DNA of 64,000 nucleotides from the NCBI RefSeq assembly GCF_003991585.1, contig NZ_PQSP01000006.1:1-64000 (forward strand), in the 5' to 3' direction. How positions within the stretch are numbered: position 1 is the first letter of the stretch; every line of letters begins with the position of its first letter. This DNA is from Saezia sanguinis (GTDB taxonomy: Bacteria > Pseudomonadota > Gammaproteobacteria > Burkholderiales > Burkholderiaceae_C). The notes under the pieces are model-generated. The model had not been told where the DNA came from and did no database searches. It was given only the letters and a program-made list of their open reading frames with translations. Made by a program: the position numbers and the translations under genes. This document shows positions 28,801 through 37,209 of the stretch, piece after piece.

Positions 28801-29518
28801 ATTCAGCCACGTCGGTCTGCTCACCCCAGATCTGCGGGCTGGCCGGCGGCAAATCGCAGTACCAGTCATAAAATGACAGTGGCACACCGCCGATCAACGA
28901 CAGGTAACGTGCCCCGGATGCATAGCTGACCATTGACATTGCCGGAATCGGTGAGAAACCAATCACCCGGTCCGGCCCGTAATTTTTCACAGTAAACGCG
29001 TTAGCTGCTGCCACAATTTCATTGGCCTCGTCCCAGTTGGAGCGCACAAAACCGCCCAGACCGCGCTTGCTTTTATACGATTTGGCCCTTTTCTCATCCT
29101 GAGAAATATAGGCCCAGGCTTCCAGCGGCGACATCGTTTTGCGCGCCTCACGCCACATGCGGGCCAGATGCCCGCGCAACATCGGGTACTTCACACGCTG
29201 CGCCGAATACACATACCAGCTGTACGACGCGCCACGCGGGCAGCCACGCGGCTCGTGGTTGGGCAGATCGGGGCGCGTTACCGGATAATCGGTCTGCTGC
29301 GTTTCCCAGGTGATCAACCCGTTTTTCACATACACTTTCCAACTGCATGAGCCGGTGCAGTTCACCCCATGGGTGGAACGCACAATCTTGTCATGCTGCC
29401 ATCTTTGCCGGTAGCCGTTTTCCCATTGACGGTCTTCCTTTACAACAGCGCCGTGCCCATCGGAAAAAGTGCTTCTTGTTTTATTGAAGAAATTCAGCCT
29501 GTCTAAAATGTGACTCAT
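25820..29518 (-). CDS. narG: Respiratory nitrate reductase, alpha (catalytic) subunit
   Basis: A 1232-residue molybdo-bis-MGD enzyme that reduces nitrate to nitrite in the cytoplasm during anaerobic respiration. Near the N terminus, HGVNCTGSCSWKVYVKNG with the following cysteine supplies the FS0 cluster, including the unusual histidine ligand. YDWYCDLPPASPQIWGEQTD contains the molybdenum-ligand aspartate region. The C-terminal cofactor-binding domain includes GGPHVWVSEVDAKKADLVD. Length and order match membrane-bound (not periplasmic) nitrate reductases. It is the third gene of the operon, 174 bases after narK2. Confidence 0.98.
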   Translation of the reverse strand: MSHILDRLNFFNKTRSTFSDGHGAVVKEDRQWENGYRQRWQHDKIVRSTHGVNCTGSCSWKVYVKNGLITWETQQTDYPVTRPDLPNHEPRGCPRGASYSWYVYSAQRVKYPMLRGHLARMWREARKTMSPLEAWAYISQDEKRAKSYKSKRGLGGFVRSNWDEANEIVAAANAFTVKNYGPDRVIGFSPIPAMSMVSYASGARYLSLIGGVPLSFYDWYCDLPPASPQIWGEQTDVAESADWYNSTYLMVWGSNIPMTRTPDAHFYTEVRYKGTKTVAVSSDFGEMAKFSDIWMAPKQGTDAAMAMAMGHVIMKEFHLENPSDYFTDYCRRLTDMPFLVVLTEENGRLLPGYFLRASQLDGNCNEENNPEWKTLVLDESTGDIVAPKGSIGFRWGQSGKWNLKHEDGSGKEIKACLSLLGSHDEVAPVAFDYFGGKDANDVLLRNVPAKKIRLADGQEVLVTTVYDLSAANYGIDRGLGGANVASDYMQDVPYTPAWQEKHTGVKPELVIQVAREFAQNAHQTHGKSMVIVGAGLNHWYHMDMTYRGIINMLMMCGCVGQSGGGWAHYVGQEKLRPQTGWTPLTFSLDWQRPARQMNGTSFFYAHTSQWRHEKLGVDEIAAPTYGNQVMQMSMIDYNAKSERMGWLPSAPQLSSNPLDVTREAEAAGKDPIQYAVEGLKNGSLDMACNDPDNPKNFPRNLFVWRSNILGSSGKGHEYFLKYLLGTQNAVMSEEEECIKPKEITVRPAAEGKLDLLVVLDFRMSTTCLYADVVLPTATWYEKDDLNTSDMHPFIHPLSEAVQPLWESKTDWEIYKGIAKKFSELSKDYLGMQKDLVLTPLMHDTPQELGQAFDAKDWKKGECDPIPGKTMPAMTVVERDYGAIYDKFTSIGPLLEKVGNGGKGINWKTGHEVELLRKINNVVTKGAGKGQPKLDTAINAAEMILTLAPETNGHVSVKAWEALSKNTGIDHTHLAKPREHDRITFRDVQAQPRKIISSPTWSGLESEEVSYNAGYTNVHELIPWRTITGRQQFYQDHQWMRMFGEGLCVYKPAVDLKTTEKVLGKHGNGNPEIVLNFITPHQKWGIHSTYSDNLRMLTLSRGGPHVWVSEVDAKKADLVDNDWVEVFNANGTLTARVVVSQRVPETMILMYHAQEKIVNVPGAEVSGKRGGIHNSVTRAVLKPTHMIGGYAQLAYGFNYYGTVGSNRDEFVVVRKMKKVDWMEEEAQGAVAAE

Positions 29519-29648
29519 ACAGCGCTCCGTAGGTTGTATTGCATCTGTGGGTATTTCATAATTACATTGTCTTTAAACTGCGCTCAAAAAACGATTCGCC
29601 TAACGCAGCATGTCAGGCGTGCAAAAGAGCTAAACTTGCTCCCCCAAA

Positions 29649-29669
29649 AGGAGTAGCCCGGCTACTTCT
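29649..29669. promoter_or_regulatory. Candidate NarL-type palindrome between narK2 and narG
   Basis: AGGAGTA and TACTTCT, each an exact fit to the NarL heptamer (AKRRGTA / TACYYMT), flank a 7-base centre and form a near-perfect palindrome. The arrangement is outward-facing and differs from the classic 7-2-7 site, so this could equally be an RNA hairpin. It lies in the 174-base narK2-narG gap, which has no gene. Confidence 0.4.
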
Positions 29670-29692
29670 GCACGCGCTTTACTTCATCAGCC

Positions 29693-31075
29693 TCAGCATG
29701 GCACCTCGGCATTTTTACGGGCATAAAACCACCAGTTGATCGCTACACAGGTGACATAAAACACAATAAACCCGATCAATGCCAGCATCGGGCTGCCGGT
29801 GGCATCAATGGAAGAACCAAAGCTTTTCGGGATAAAAAACCCGCCATAGGCACCGATAGCGCCCATGAAGCCCACCACTGCGGCAGATTCGCGCGTGGCT
29901 TCGGCCTGGGCTTTGTGCTGCAACGCGGGGTCCATGTTTTTGGAGCGGCGGCTGAACAGCGTGGAGAAAATACGCGGTGCCTGTGCAAACGTCGATGCAT
30001 TGCCCACGCCGGTAAAGGCAAACAACAGCATGAAGCACACAAAGAAACCGATGAAGCTGCCGCCCTGGCCATTATTCGGCAGGCACAGGATCACACCGAC
30101 CACCGCCAAAATCATGATGATGAAGCTGTACTGCGTCACCTTGCTGGCCGGAACCCGGTCAGACACCCAGCCACCGGCCACGCGCGCCAGTGCGCCCACC
30201 AGCGGCCCCAGGAAGGCATACTGGGTCGGGTCAACCGTTGGAAACTCGCCCTTGGTCAGCAGTGGAAATGCCGCCGAAAACCCAATGAACGAACCGAAAG
30301 TACCAATGTACAGCCAGCACATCAGCCAGTTGTGCTTGCGCTTGAAAATCACCGCCTGCTCTTTGAACGATGCTTTGGCAGACGCAATATCGTTCATGCC
30401 AAACCATGCCGCAATGGCCGATACCGCAATGAACGGCACCCAGATAAACCCGGCATTCTGCAACCAGATCGGCGTACTGCCGCCATTGCTCGCCATGTGT
30501 TGCGGCTCACCGCCCAGCGCGCCGAAAACCCCGGCGGTAATCACCAGCGGCACCACAAACTGCACCACCGATACCCCCAGGTTGCCCAGCCCGGCATTGA
30601 TCCCCATCGCGTTGCCCTTTTCCGCTTTCGGGAAAAAGAAACTGATATTGGACATGGAAGAACTGAAATTGGCGCCGCCAAACCCGCACAACAGTGCCAG
30701 CAGCAGCAGAACGCCGTAACTGGTCTGCGGATTTTGCACACAAATACCCAGGCCAATCGCCGGAATCAGCAGGCTCGCCGTTGAAACGGCCGTCCAGCGC
30801 CGGCCACCGAAAATTGGCACCGCAAACGAATAGAAAATACGCAGCGTGGCACCGGACAATGCCGGCAGTGCGGCCAGCCAGAACAACTGGTTTTTCGTGA
30901 ACTCAAAGCCCACGCTGGGCAGCTTCACCACCACCACGCTCCACACCTGCCAGATCGCAAACGCCAGCAACAGCGCAGGAACAGAAATCCACAGGTTGCG
31001 CCGGGCAATGGCGCGCCCGCCACTGGCCCACTGCCGTGCATCTTCCGGATCCCAACCAGTAATCAATTTTGCCAT
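29693..31075 (-). CDS. narK2: Nitrate/nitrite transporter, NarK2 type
   Basis: A 460-residue MFS protein with twelve membrane segments. Both nitrate signature motifs of the NarK/NRT2 family are seen: GFGGANFSSSMSNISFFFP in segment 5 and GVGNASTFAQAPRIFST in segment 11. The length and the extended N terminus (MAKLITGWDPEDARQWAS) match the NarK2/E. coli NarK type, thought to exchange nitrate in for nitrite out. Its start overlaps the narK1 end by 13 bases, so the two carriers are made together ahead of the reductase. Confidence 0.94.
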   Translation of the reverse strand: MAKLITGWDPEDARQWASGGRAIARRNLWISVPALLLAFAIWQVWSVVVVKLPSVGFEFTKNQLFWLAALPALSGATLRIFYSFAVPIFGGRRWTAVSTASLLIPAIGLGICVQNPQTSYGVLLLLALLCGFGGANFSSSMSNISFFFPKAEKGNAMGINAGLGNLGVSVVQFVVPLVITAGVFGALGGEPQHMASNGGSTPIWLQNAGFIWVPFIAVSAIAAWFGMNDIASAKASFKEQAVIFKRKHNWLMCWLYIGTFGSFIGFSAAFPLLTKGEFPTVDPTQYAFLGPLVGALARVAGGWVSDRVPASKVTQYSFIIMILAVVGVILCLPNNGQGGSFIGFFVCFMLLFAFTGVGNASTFAQAPRIFSTLFSRRSKNMDPALQHKAQAEATRESAAVVGFMGAIGAYGGFFIPKSFGSSIDATGSPMLALIGFIVFYVTCVAINWWFYARKNAEVPC

Positions 31076-32265
31076 GCTTGTCCCCTCACAAAATCTTTTC
31101 TTTCAGACATATACATCCACACCAGACTCACTGCCACCGTACCGAACAGCAGCGCAAAACTGCTGGAACGGATGCCTGTCATATCGGCCAGAAAACCGAA
31201 CATGATTGGCAGCAAGAAACCACCCAAACCGCCGGCCAGCCCGACCACACCAGATACCGTACCGATGTCTTTCGGGAACTGGTCCGAAACAAACTTAAAC
31301 ACAGATGCCTTGCCCACCGCCATTGCCACACCGGCCACAAACAGCAGCACCGTGAACATCGTGACCGACATGCCGATTTTTTCCTGCGGAATACTCAGCA
31401 GCAGGAAAATAGCCGCACAAATCCAGAACACCCATTCCGTCACGCGGCGTGCGCCAAACGAGTCAGAAAACCAGCCCCCGACCGCACGCAGCAACCCACC
31501 CGGCATCGAAAAACAAGCCGCAAGAAATGCAGCGGTAGACAGGCTCAGGCTGTACTGGTCCTGGTAGTAGTGCACCATCCACAAAGACAGCCCCACATAG
31601 CCGCCAAACACCACCGAGTAATACTGGCTGTAGCGCAGCACGGCAATGTCTTTCATCAGTTTGACCTGATCAGAAAATTTGACTGTCGAAGGCACCAGGT
31701 GCTTCGGATCACTGTAGGTAAACAGCCAGAACAAAACCGCCGTTACCAGCAGCACCACGGCGTAAACCGTTGGCAGCATCTGCCAGCCTAGTGCAGCAAT
31801 GATTGCCGGGGCCAGCAGTTTATTGACCGCAGCACCGCAGTTGCCAGCGCCAAACACGCCCATCGCCAGCCCCTGCCTTTGCGCAGGGAACCAGCGCGCC
31901 ACGTAAGGTGTACCCACAGAAAAAGAACCGCCAACCAGCCCGACCCACAGACCAATCAGCAGGAACTGCCAGAACTGCGTTGCATACTGAATCAGGAATA
32001 CGGCGGGCACGCACAGCAGCATCAGGATAAAGAACACGATACGGCCACCGTACCGGTCGGTCCAGATACCCAGCGGCACACGAATCAATGACCCGGAAAG
32101 CACGGGCGTGGCGGCCAGAATCCCGAATTCGGTTTCAGAAAGCCCCAGATGCTGCTTAATCGGCAGCCCCAATACCGCAAAAACCATCCATACCATAAAA
32201 CACACGGTAAAGGCCAGCGTACTGGAGGCCAGAACACTATAAGCCTTGAAATCAGCACTTTTCAT
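31063..32265 (-). CDS. narK1: Nitrate transporter, NarK1 type
   Basis: A 400-residue MFS protein with twelve membrane segments, first gene of the nar operon. It carries the shorter NRT-like signature GLVGGSFSVGTPYVARWFP and GVFGAGNCGAAVNKL. The NarK1 group is regarded as proton-driven nitrate symporters that start respiration before nitrite builds up. The start at 32265 has AAAGGTG at good spacing; the upstream in-frame ATG at 32322 has none. It overlaps narK2. Confidence 0.93.
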   Translation of the reverse strand: MKSADFKAYSVLASSTLAFTVCFMVWMVFAVLGLPIKQHLGLSETEFGILAATPVLSGSLIRVPLGIWTDRYGGRIVFFILMLLCVPAVFLIQYATQFWQFLLIGLWVGLVGGSFSVGTPYVARWFPAQRQGLAMGVFGAGNCGAAVNKLLAPAIIAALGWQMLPTVYAVVLLVTAVLFWLFTYSDPKHLVPSTVKFSDQVKLMKDIAVLRYSQYYSVVFGGYVGLSLWMVHYYQDQYSLSLSTAAFLAACFSMPGGLLRAVGGWFSDSFGARRVTEWVFWICAAIFLLLSIPQEKIGMSVTMFTVLLFVAGVAMAVGKASVFKFVSDQFPKDIGTVSGVVGLAGGLGGFLLPIMFGFLADMTGIRSSSFALLFGTVAVSLVWMYMSERKDFVRGQAWQN

Positions 32266-32515
32266 AAAGCACACCTTTTGCACAAATGAGTTATGCGATG
32301 AGCATACGCCTGTGCGCTGCAATAACCTATCGGCCAGAAGGGGAGTAAATGCACTGGCATCCGGTGTAAGATGTTCTAATCACTCTGGCTTAGTACAAAC
32401 CATTTACCAAACCGCTATGCATAAGAGATAAAATGCATACATATCCTGCCGGGCGCTACGGCAGCCTGCATAGACATATCCCCTGATACAGACGACAGAA
32501 CAAACGGCCCCTGTG
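32266..32515. promoter_or_regulatory. Divergent narK1 / narX control region
   Basis: A 250-base non-coding region that must hold the promoters of both the nar structural operon and narXL. Weak NarL-heptamer-like sequences occur at 32305-32311 (TACGCCT, one mismatch) and 32341-32347 (GGGAGTA, one mismatch). A small hairpin CTGCCG/CGGCAG spans 32446-32464. No good FNR site (TTGAT-N4-ATCAA) was found by eye. Confidence 0.5.
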
Positions 32516-34408
32516 ATGAAAAAACCGCTGTACAGCCTTTCGACCAAACTGCTGGTATCCATCATCATCTGGCTGATTGGTGCCGTATCGTTTACCGGGC
32601 TGACACTGAACCTGTCATGGGAGCTTGAAAACGGCGGTGTTGCCATCAATGATGCCGGCAGCCTGCGCAAGCGCATGTACCACATGGCCGCGCTTGCCAG
32701 TCAGGTTGGACAGCAGCAGGATATCTTCCGGGAACAGACCGATTTTGAGACCGTGGTGGATCGCCTGGAGCGCATCAACACCCAAAGCTGGTTAAACCCC
32801 GAAAACGGAGAAATTCACCAGCGACTGCAGGATATCCGCCTGACCTCGCGCCAGATCATTGAACAGTTTTTAAAGGCGGCCAATACAGGAGACCTGAGCC
32901 TGGCCCTGTTACACAGAACACAAGACTTCATCACCCAGATTGATGCACTGGTCAAAGCCATTGAAATCCAGAACACCAAAAACATCCGGCTGCTGCGTTT
33001 GTTTCAGTTCATTCTGATTGGTATGGTGATCTTTTCGGCATTTGTCGCTATCTTCTTCCTGGGGCGGCTTGTCATTCGTCCGCTGGACATTCTGAAAACC
33101 GGTATCCAGAAAATCAGCCATGGCGACCTGGCCGCACGGGTCATCCCGATCAGCCATGACGAATTCGGCGAGGTATCCGACGGGTTTAACCAGATGGCCG
33201 CCAACCTGAGCGACCTGTATGACAACCTGGAACTCAAGGTCAAAGAAAAAACACTGGCACTGGAAGAAAAAAACCACGAACTGCAGTTGCTTTATGAAAT
33301 CACTGCTTTCCTGCACGAATCACAAACGCAGGAAAACATGGCCAAGGGCTTTCTGAAATACATCATGGACATCTGCCAGGCCAAAGCCGGCAGCATCCGA
33401 ATTCTGGAAAAAGGTAAAAAACAGCTTGACTACATCAGCAGCATTGGCTTGCCTGAATCACTGGTCAACAGCGAAACAGCAGCGCCATCAGAAAAAATAC
33501 TGGGCGGCATCAGCGCGCACCAGTCCAACATCATCATCCAGCACATTGACCCCAATGACCCACAGTTCCGTGATGCCGGCCTGCTGCCTTTTGACCACAG
33601 CGTCATTTTCTATATACGGCACAACCTCAAAGACATCGGTATTCTGACGCTGTATTTTGAACACGACCACCACCTGACCGAACAGGATATCCGGCTGATT
33701 GAAACACTCACCAACCAGCTTGGCGTCTCCATTGAAAACCAGCGCTGGGCATTACTGGAAAAACAGCTCGGCATTGTGGAAGAGCGCAACCTGATGGCAC
33801 AAGGCCTGCACGACAGCATTGCGCAATCGCTTTCATTCTTGAACATGCAGGTGCAGATGCTCGAAAATGCATTGCGCGAACACAACCGTGAACAGGCGCT
33901 TGAAAACCTCAAGTTCATTCAGGAAGGGGTGCAGGAATCCTATGACGACGTGCGGGAACTGCTGCTCAATTTCAGAACCCGTATCAATCAGGAAGACTTC
34001 CCGCAGGCCGTACAATCCGTTATCAACCGGTTTCAAAAGCAGGTCAATATACCGGTTGACCTGCATATTTCAGACAGTGAGTCCCAGCTCAACATAGAGC
34101 AGCAGTTGCAGGCCGTCTTTATTTTGCAGGAAGCCTTGTCCAATGTACGCAAACATGCCCAGGCCCGGCACGTCAGGGTAGACATCTGCAACAATGACGA
34201 CTTTGTCATGACCATTGACGACGATGGCGTCGGGTTTGACGCCCAGACCCTGCTATCGAAAAAGGACCGCCACGTGGGCATGGGCATCATGCACGAAAGA
34301 GCCGCGCGCGCAAACGGGAATGTCAGCATCTCATCACCGCATGCCCGCAAAGGAACCCGTGTCATGCTGACCATTCCCATTTCAGGAGCCAAAAGGAGTA
34401 CCCCATGA
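32516..34408 (+). CDS. narX: Nitrate/nitrite sensor histidine kinase
   Basis: A 630-residue membrane sensor. TM1 covers about residues 12-31. The P-box NDAGSLRKRMYHMA (from Asn45) in the periplasmic four-helix sensor domain binds nitrate or nitrite. TM2 lies near residues 155-180 and is followed by a HAMP domain (RPLDILKTGIQKISHGDL). A GAF-like central module comes next, then the HisKA_3 dimerisation box with phospho-His432 in GLHDSIAQSLSF, and a HATPase domain (EALSNVRKHAQA, DDDGVGFD). The start is ATG at 32516, with GTG just before it. The gene overlaps narL by 4 bases and is divergent from the nar genes it should control. Confidence 0.95.
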   Translation: MKKPLYSLSTKLLVSIIIWLIGAVSFTGLTLNLSWELENGGVAINDAGSLRKRMYHMAALASQVGQQQDIFREQTDFETVVDRLERINTQSWLNPENGEIHQRLQDIRLTSRQIIEQFLKAANTGDLSLALLHRTQDFITQIDALVKAIEIQNTKNIRLLRLFQFILIGMVIFSAFVAIFFLGRLVIRPLDILKTGIQKISHGDLAARVIPISHDEFGEVSDGFNQMAANLSDLYDNLELKVKEKTLALEEKNHELQLLYEITAFLHESQTQENMAKGFLKYIMDICQAKAGSIRILEKGKKQLDYISSIGLPESLVNSETAAPSEKILGGISAHQSNIIIQHIDPNDPQFRDAGLLPFDHSVIFYIRHNLKDIGILTLYFEHDHHLTEQDIRLIETLTNQLGVSIENQRWALLEKQLGIVEERNLMAQGLHDSIAQSLSFLNMQVQMLENALREHNREQALENLKFIQEGVQESYDDVRELLLNFRTRINQEDFPQAVQSVINRFQKQVNIPVDLHISDSESQLNIEQQLQAVFILQEALSNVRKHAQARHVRVDICNNDDFVMTIDDDGVGFDAQTLLSKKDRHVGMGIMHERAARANGNVSISSPHARKGTRVMLTIPISGAKRSTP

Positions 34409-35070
34409 GCCAGAACAAAATACGCATCCTGTTAATTGATGACCACAACCTCTTTCGCAGCGGGCTTAAATTCTTGCTGACACAACAGGGCGATTTTGAA
34501 GTCGTGGGGGAAGCGGCAGACGGCCTGGAAGGCGTCAAGCTGGCAGAGCAGTTGCAGCCCGACGTGGTGCTGCTGGATCTGGATATGCCGGTCATGCACG
34601 GGCGCGAAGCACTGCCCCAGTTACTCAGCGGCCGCCCTGACCTGACCGTTTTGATGCTCACCGTATCCGAAGATGCGGCCGACCTGGGCGACTGTATGCG
34701 CATGGGTGCCAAAGGCTATCTGCTGAAAAACATCAACACCAATTTCCTGCTCGACAGCATTCGCAAAGCCGTTGACGGCGACAGCGTACTCTCGCCTGAA
34801 ATGACCACCAAACTTGTGGCGCAACTGTGTTCACCACAGCCTTCAACGCAAAATAAAGAACTGGAAAGCCTGACCCCGCGCGAGCGCGAAATGCTGGTGT
34901 GGCTGGCCAAGGGTGCCAGCAACAAAGTCATTGCGCGTGAACTGGACCTGGCCGAAAGCACCGTCAAAGTGCATGTGCAAAACCTGCTGCGCAAGCTTGA
35001 TCTGCACAGCCGTGTACAGGCTGCCGTTTATGCGGTGGAACACGGGCTGGATAAATCAAGTTCGTCCTAA
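34405..35070 (+). CDS. narL: Nitrate/nitrite response regulator
   Basis: A 221-residue two-domain regulator. The receiver domain (about 1-125) has IDDHNLFRSG and phospho-acceptor Asp58 in VVLLDLDMPVMHG. A LuxR-type helix-turn-helix (about 155-215) follows: LTPREREMLVWLAKGASNKV, then ARELDLAESTVKVHVQNLLRK. It should be phosphorylated by NarX and switch the nar operon. Coupled to narX by an ATGA overlap. Confidence 0.96.
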   Translation: MSQNKIRILLIDDHNLFRSGLKFLLTQQGDFEVVGEAADGLEGVKLAEQLQPDVVLLDLDMPVMHGREALPQLLSGRPDLTVLMLTVSEDAADLGDCMRMGAKGYLLKNINTNFLLDSIRKAVDGDSVLSPEMTTKLVAQLCSPQPSTQNKELESLTPREREMLVWLAKGASNKVIARELDLAESTVKVHVQNLLRKLDLHSRVQAAVYAVEHGLDKSSSS

Positions 35071-35126
35071 GCGGATACATGCCTGCACTGGCCTGCATGC
35101 CATTGCAAACGCAGCAATAAACCCAA

Positions 35127-35138
35127 GCCTGATCAGGC
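35127..35138. terminator. Possible bidirectional terminator between narL and bioD
   Basis: A 12-bp palindrome GCCTGATCAGGC lies between two converging genes (narL ends 35070, bioD ends 35178). The following T-runs are short on both strands, so the call is tentative. Confidence 0.35.
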
Positions 35139-35177
35139 CTTGTATACACCATCGGCCATGCGCAGTCTCTTTGTCCG

Positions 35178-35819
35178 CTAGGCCTCTATGTGCGGCACAT
35201 CCATCCATTGCGCCCCACTGAAAAACCGCACCAGATACTGCTGCAAATACGCCCGGGTGCCTTTGTTGATAACTTCATCATCCACACGGAACTCGTTATA
35301 CGCCAGCATATGCACGGCAATGCCCCGCACCCGACAGGCCTCCAGCGTGAGCAGTGTATGGTTGATGCTGCCCAGTCTGGGCGTTGTCGCAATGATCACA
35401 GGTAATTGATGCTGCGCAATGAAATCAATCGTCAGCACATCTTCTGTTAGCGGCACCATGATGCCGCCCGCCCCTTCAATCAGAACCACTTCATAGTGCT
35501 GATGCAGCCTGGCTGTTGCCTGCACCACTTTCTCCAGATCAATCGGGCTGTGGTCAATTTCTGCGGCCAGGTGCGGCGAAGCCGGATAACTCAACACCAC
35601 AGGGCATGTGGTGCCATCCAGATCTTCCGGTAACAATCCAAGCCCCATGATGCGCCGGTGCAGTTGAATGTCTTCTGAAACGCCCTGGTTACCCGTTTGA
35701 ATCAGCTTCTGGGTCACCACGTTCTGCCCCTGGGCGGCCATCATCTTTGCAACAAACCCAGTCACATAGCTTTTGCCAATATCGGTATCAATACCGGTCA
35801 CAAAATAAGTCTGTTTCAT
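35178..35819 (-). CDS. bioD: Dethiobiotin synthetase
   Basis: A 213-residue ATP-dependent carboxylase that closes the ureido ring of dethiobiotin from 7,8-diaminopelargonate and CO2. Seen: the P-loop variant VTGIDTDIGKSYVTG at the N terminus, and VVLIEGAGGIMVPLTEDVLT, the conserved substrate-side glycine-rich segment. It is the last gene of a six-gene biotin operon and overlaps bioC by 4 bases. Confidence 0.95.
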   Translation of the reverse strand: MKQTYFVTGIDTDIGKSYVTGFVAKMMAAQGQNVVTQKLIQTGNQGVSEDIQLHRRIMGLGLLPEDLDGTTCPVVLSYPASPHLAAEIDHSPIDLEKVVQATARLHQHYEVVLIEGAGGIMVPLTEDVLTIDFIAQHQLPVIIATTPRLGSINHTLLTLEACRVRGIAVHMLAYNEFRVDDEVINKGTRAYLQQYLVRFFSGAQWMDVPHIEA

Positions 35820-36568
35820 TGTCCCCTCACTGCAAAATACGTAGGATGGTAGGTCAGGGAAACCCCCTGCGCATCGCCAAAGCCTGCCCGATACGCCTCA
35901 CAAAACCTTTGCAGCCTGCTGCGGCTCCACACGCTGGAAAATCCACCGTTCACGCCGGTATATTTCAAGTGCCGCAATACAGCCAGTGGCTCATCAAACC
36001 GCAGCACCATTTCCTCTTCCGAGCAAAACAGCACGTCAAAATCCGCCTGCAACAAGGCACGGACTTCATTCAGGCCATGGTAGTCCAGCCCCCGGTGTTC
36101 AATGGCTGCAATTTCTTTCAGATTAGAAGGCCCGAATGAAGAAAAAAACAGGTGCCCGCCTTTAGACAGCACCTGCCTCACTTTTGCCAAAAAGCCCGCC
36201 AGATCACTGATCCACTGCAAGGACGAGGCCGAAACCACCAGATCCAGTTCATTTGGCAGACAGATCTGCTGCGCATCTCCATACAGGAACGTATAAGGCC
36301 GGTCGCGCATCAGCGTGGGCAAAATCTCTCTGACCCTGGCATTGATGTCATTTAAAAAATACTGGTCCGGCCGGTAAACGGCATTCAACTGCCGGGTCAG
36401 CAGCCCCGTGCCACAGCCCACTTCCAGCACCCTCCTTGGCCTGTCCGGCAGCGTCTTGTACACCATCTCCGCGAGTTTGGATGCAATCTTTTTCTGCGCC
36501 TGAGCATGTGCGTCGTACGTGGCCATGCTGCGCTCAAATTGACACTTAACCAGTTGAATGGCGCTCAT
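35816..36568 (-). CDS. bioC: Malonyl-ACP O-methyltransferase
   Basis: A 250-residue SAM-dependent methyltransferase that masks the free carboxyl of malonyl-ACP so that fatty acid synthase can extend it to pimeloyl-ACP methyl ester. The SAM-binding motif VLEVGCGTGLLTRQL lies near residue 47, followed by NDINAR and LDLVVSASSLQWISDL. It overlaps bioG and bioD by 4 bases each. Confidence 0.93.
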   Translation of the reverse strand: MSAIQLVKCQFERSMATYDAHAQAQKKIASKLAEMVYKTLPDRPRRVLEVGCGTGLLTRQLNAVYRPDQYFLNDINARVREILPTLMRDRPYTFLYGDAQQICLPNELDLVVSASSLQWISDLAGFLAKVRQVLSKGGHLFFSSFGPSNLKEIAAIEHRGLDYHGLNEVRALLQADFDVLFCSEEEMVLRFDEPLAVLRHLKYTGVNGGFSSVWSRSRLQRFCEAYRAGFGDAQGVSLTYHPTYFAVRGQ

Positions 36569-37209
36569 AACAGTTCATGCAAAATACGTGCAAAGTCAAC
36601 ATGGTGCTCACCGTCCAGCACACACGCTAACTCTCCCCACGCGGCTTTCATGTTTTCCGGCGGAAAGATTTTGTCCGCGTTAGAAACAAAAGCCTTGGTC
36701 CAGTTCAGCCGGCATGCAGGCGGCGTAAGAAAAAACTGCCCCAACGCCTTCAGCTCTTCCAACTGGTTTTGCACATCGCGCTGCGGCAGTTGTTCCTGCA
36801 TGGCTTTGTATGCACTGGCACTCCCGGCCAGCCGCATCTGAAAACGCTTGCGGTTATGCTCATCATACGTTTGCAGTGTGGACTGGAAAATCTGCCTGGG
36901 AATCCCATACCGGTCATCAACCGGTTGCAGCGTTCCATTAACTGCAATGCATTGGTTAAGCACGGGCAATACTTCTGCACAGCAGTTGGCGGCAAACACC
37001 CCGAACGACCACGCTACCAGATCCACCCGGGCATAGCGCTGCACGCACGCCAGTTGCTGCGGCTCAATCGTGGTGTAGTCATACACCAGCAAAATATCCG
37101 TACCCGGCAACGCATCCACCGCACTCAATACGCGCTCGTCAAAACCCCAGCCGTTGAAAACCAGGACCAGGCGTGAATTATTATTCTGTGTGTGCCAGTA
37201 CAGTTTCAT
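36565..37209 (-). CDS. bioG: Pimeloyl-ACP methyl ester esterase BioG (DUF452 type)
   Basis: A 214-residue alpha/beta hydrolase of the BioG group, which replaces BioH in some bacteria and frees pimeloyl-ACP by cutting the methyl ester. Seen: VLVFNGWGFDERVLSA at the N terminus, the nucleophile elbow VAWSFGVFAA with the likely catalytic serine, AVNGTLQPVDDRYGIP, and the C-terminal DGEHHVDF with the likely histidine. Its place between bioF and bioC fits the role. It overlaps bioF by 29 bases and bioC by 4. Confidence 0.92.
   Translation of the reverse strand: MKLYWHTQNNNSRLVLVFNGWGFDERVLSAVDALPGTDILLVYDYTTIEPQQLACVQRYARVDLVAWSFGVFAANCCAEVLPVLNQCIAVNGTLQPVDDRYGIPRQIFQSTLQTYDEHNRKRFQMRLAGSASAYKAMQEQLPQRDVQNQLEELKALGQFFLTPPACRLNWTKAFVSNADKIFPPENMKAAWGELACVLDGEHHVDFARILHELL

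Noticed and set aside
32266..32515. Possible FNR box between narK1 and narX
   Set aside because: The closest match (GATGTTCTAATCAC region) has the wrong spacing between half-sites, so it does not meet the TTGAT-N4-ATCAA pattern.
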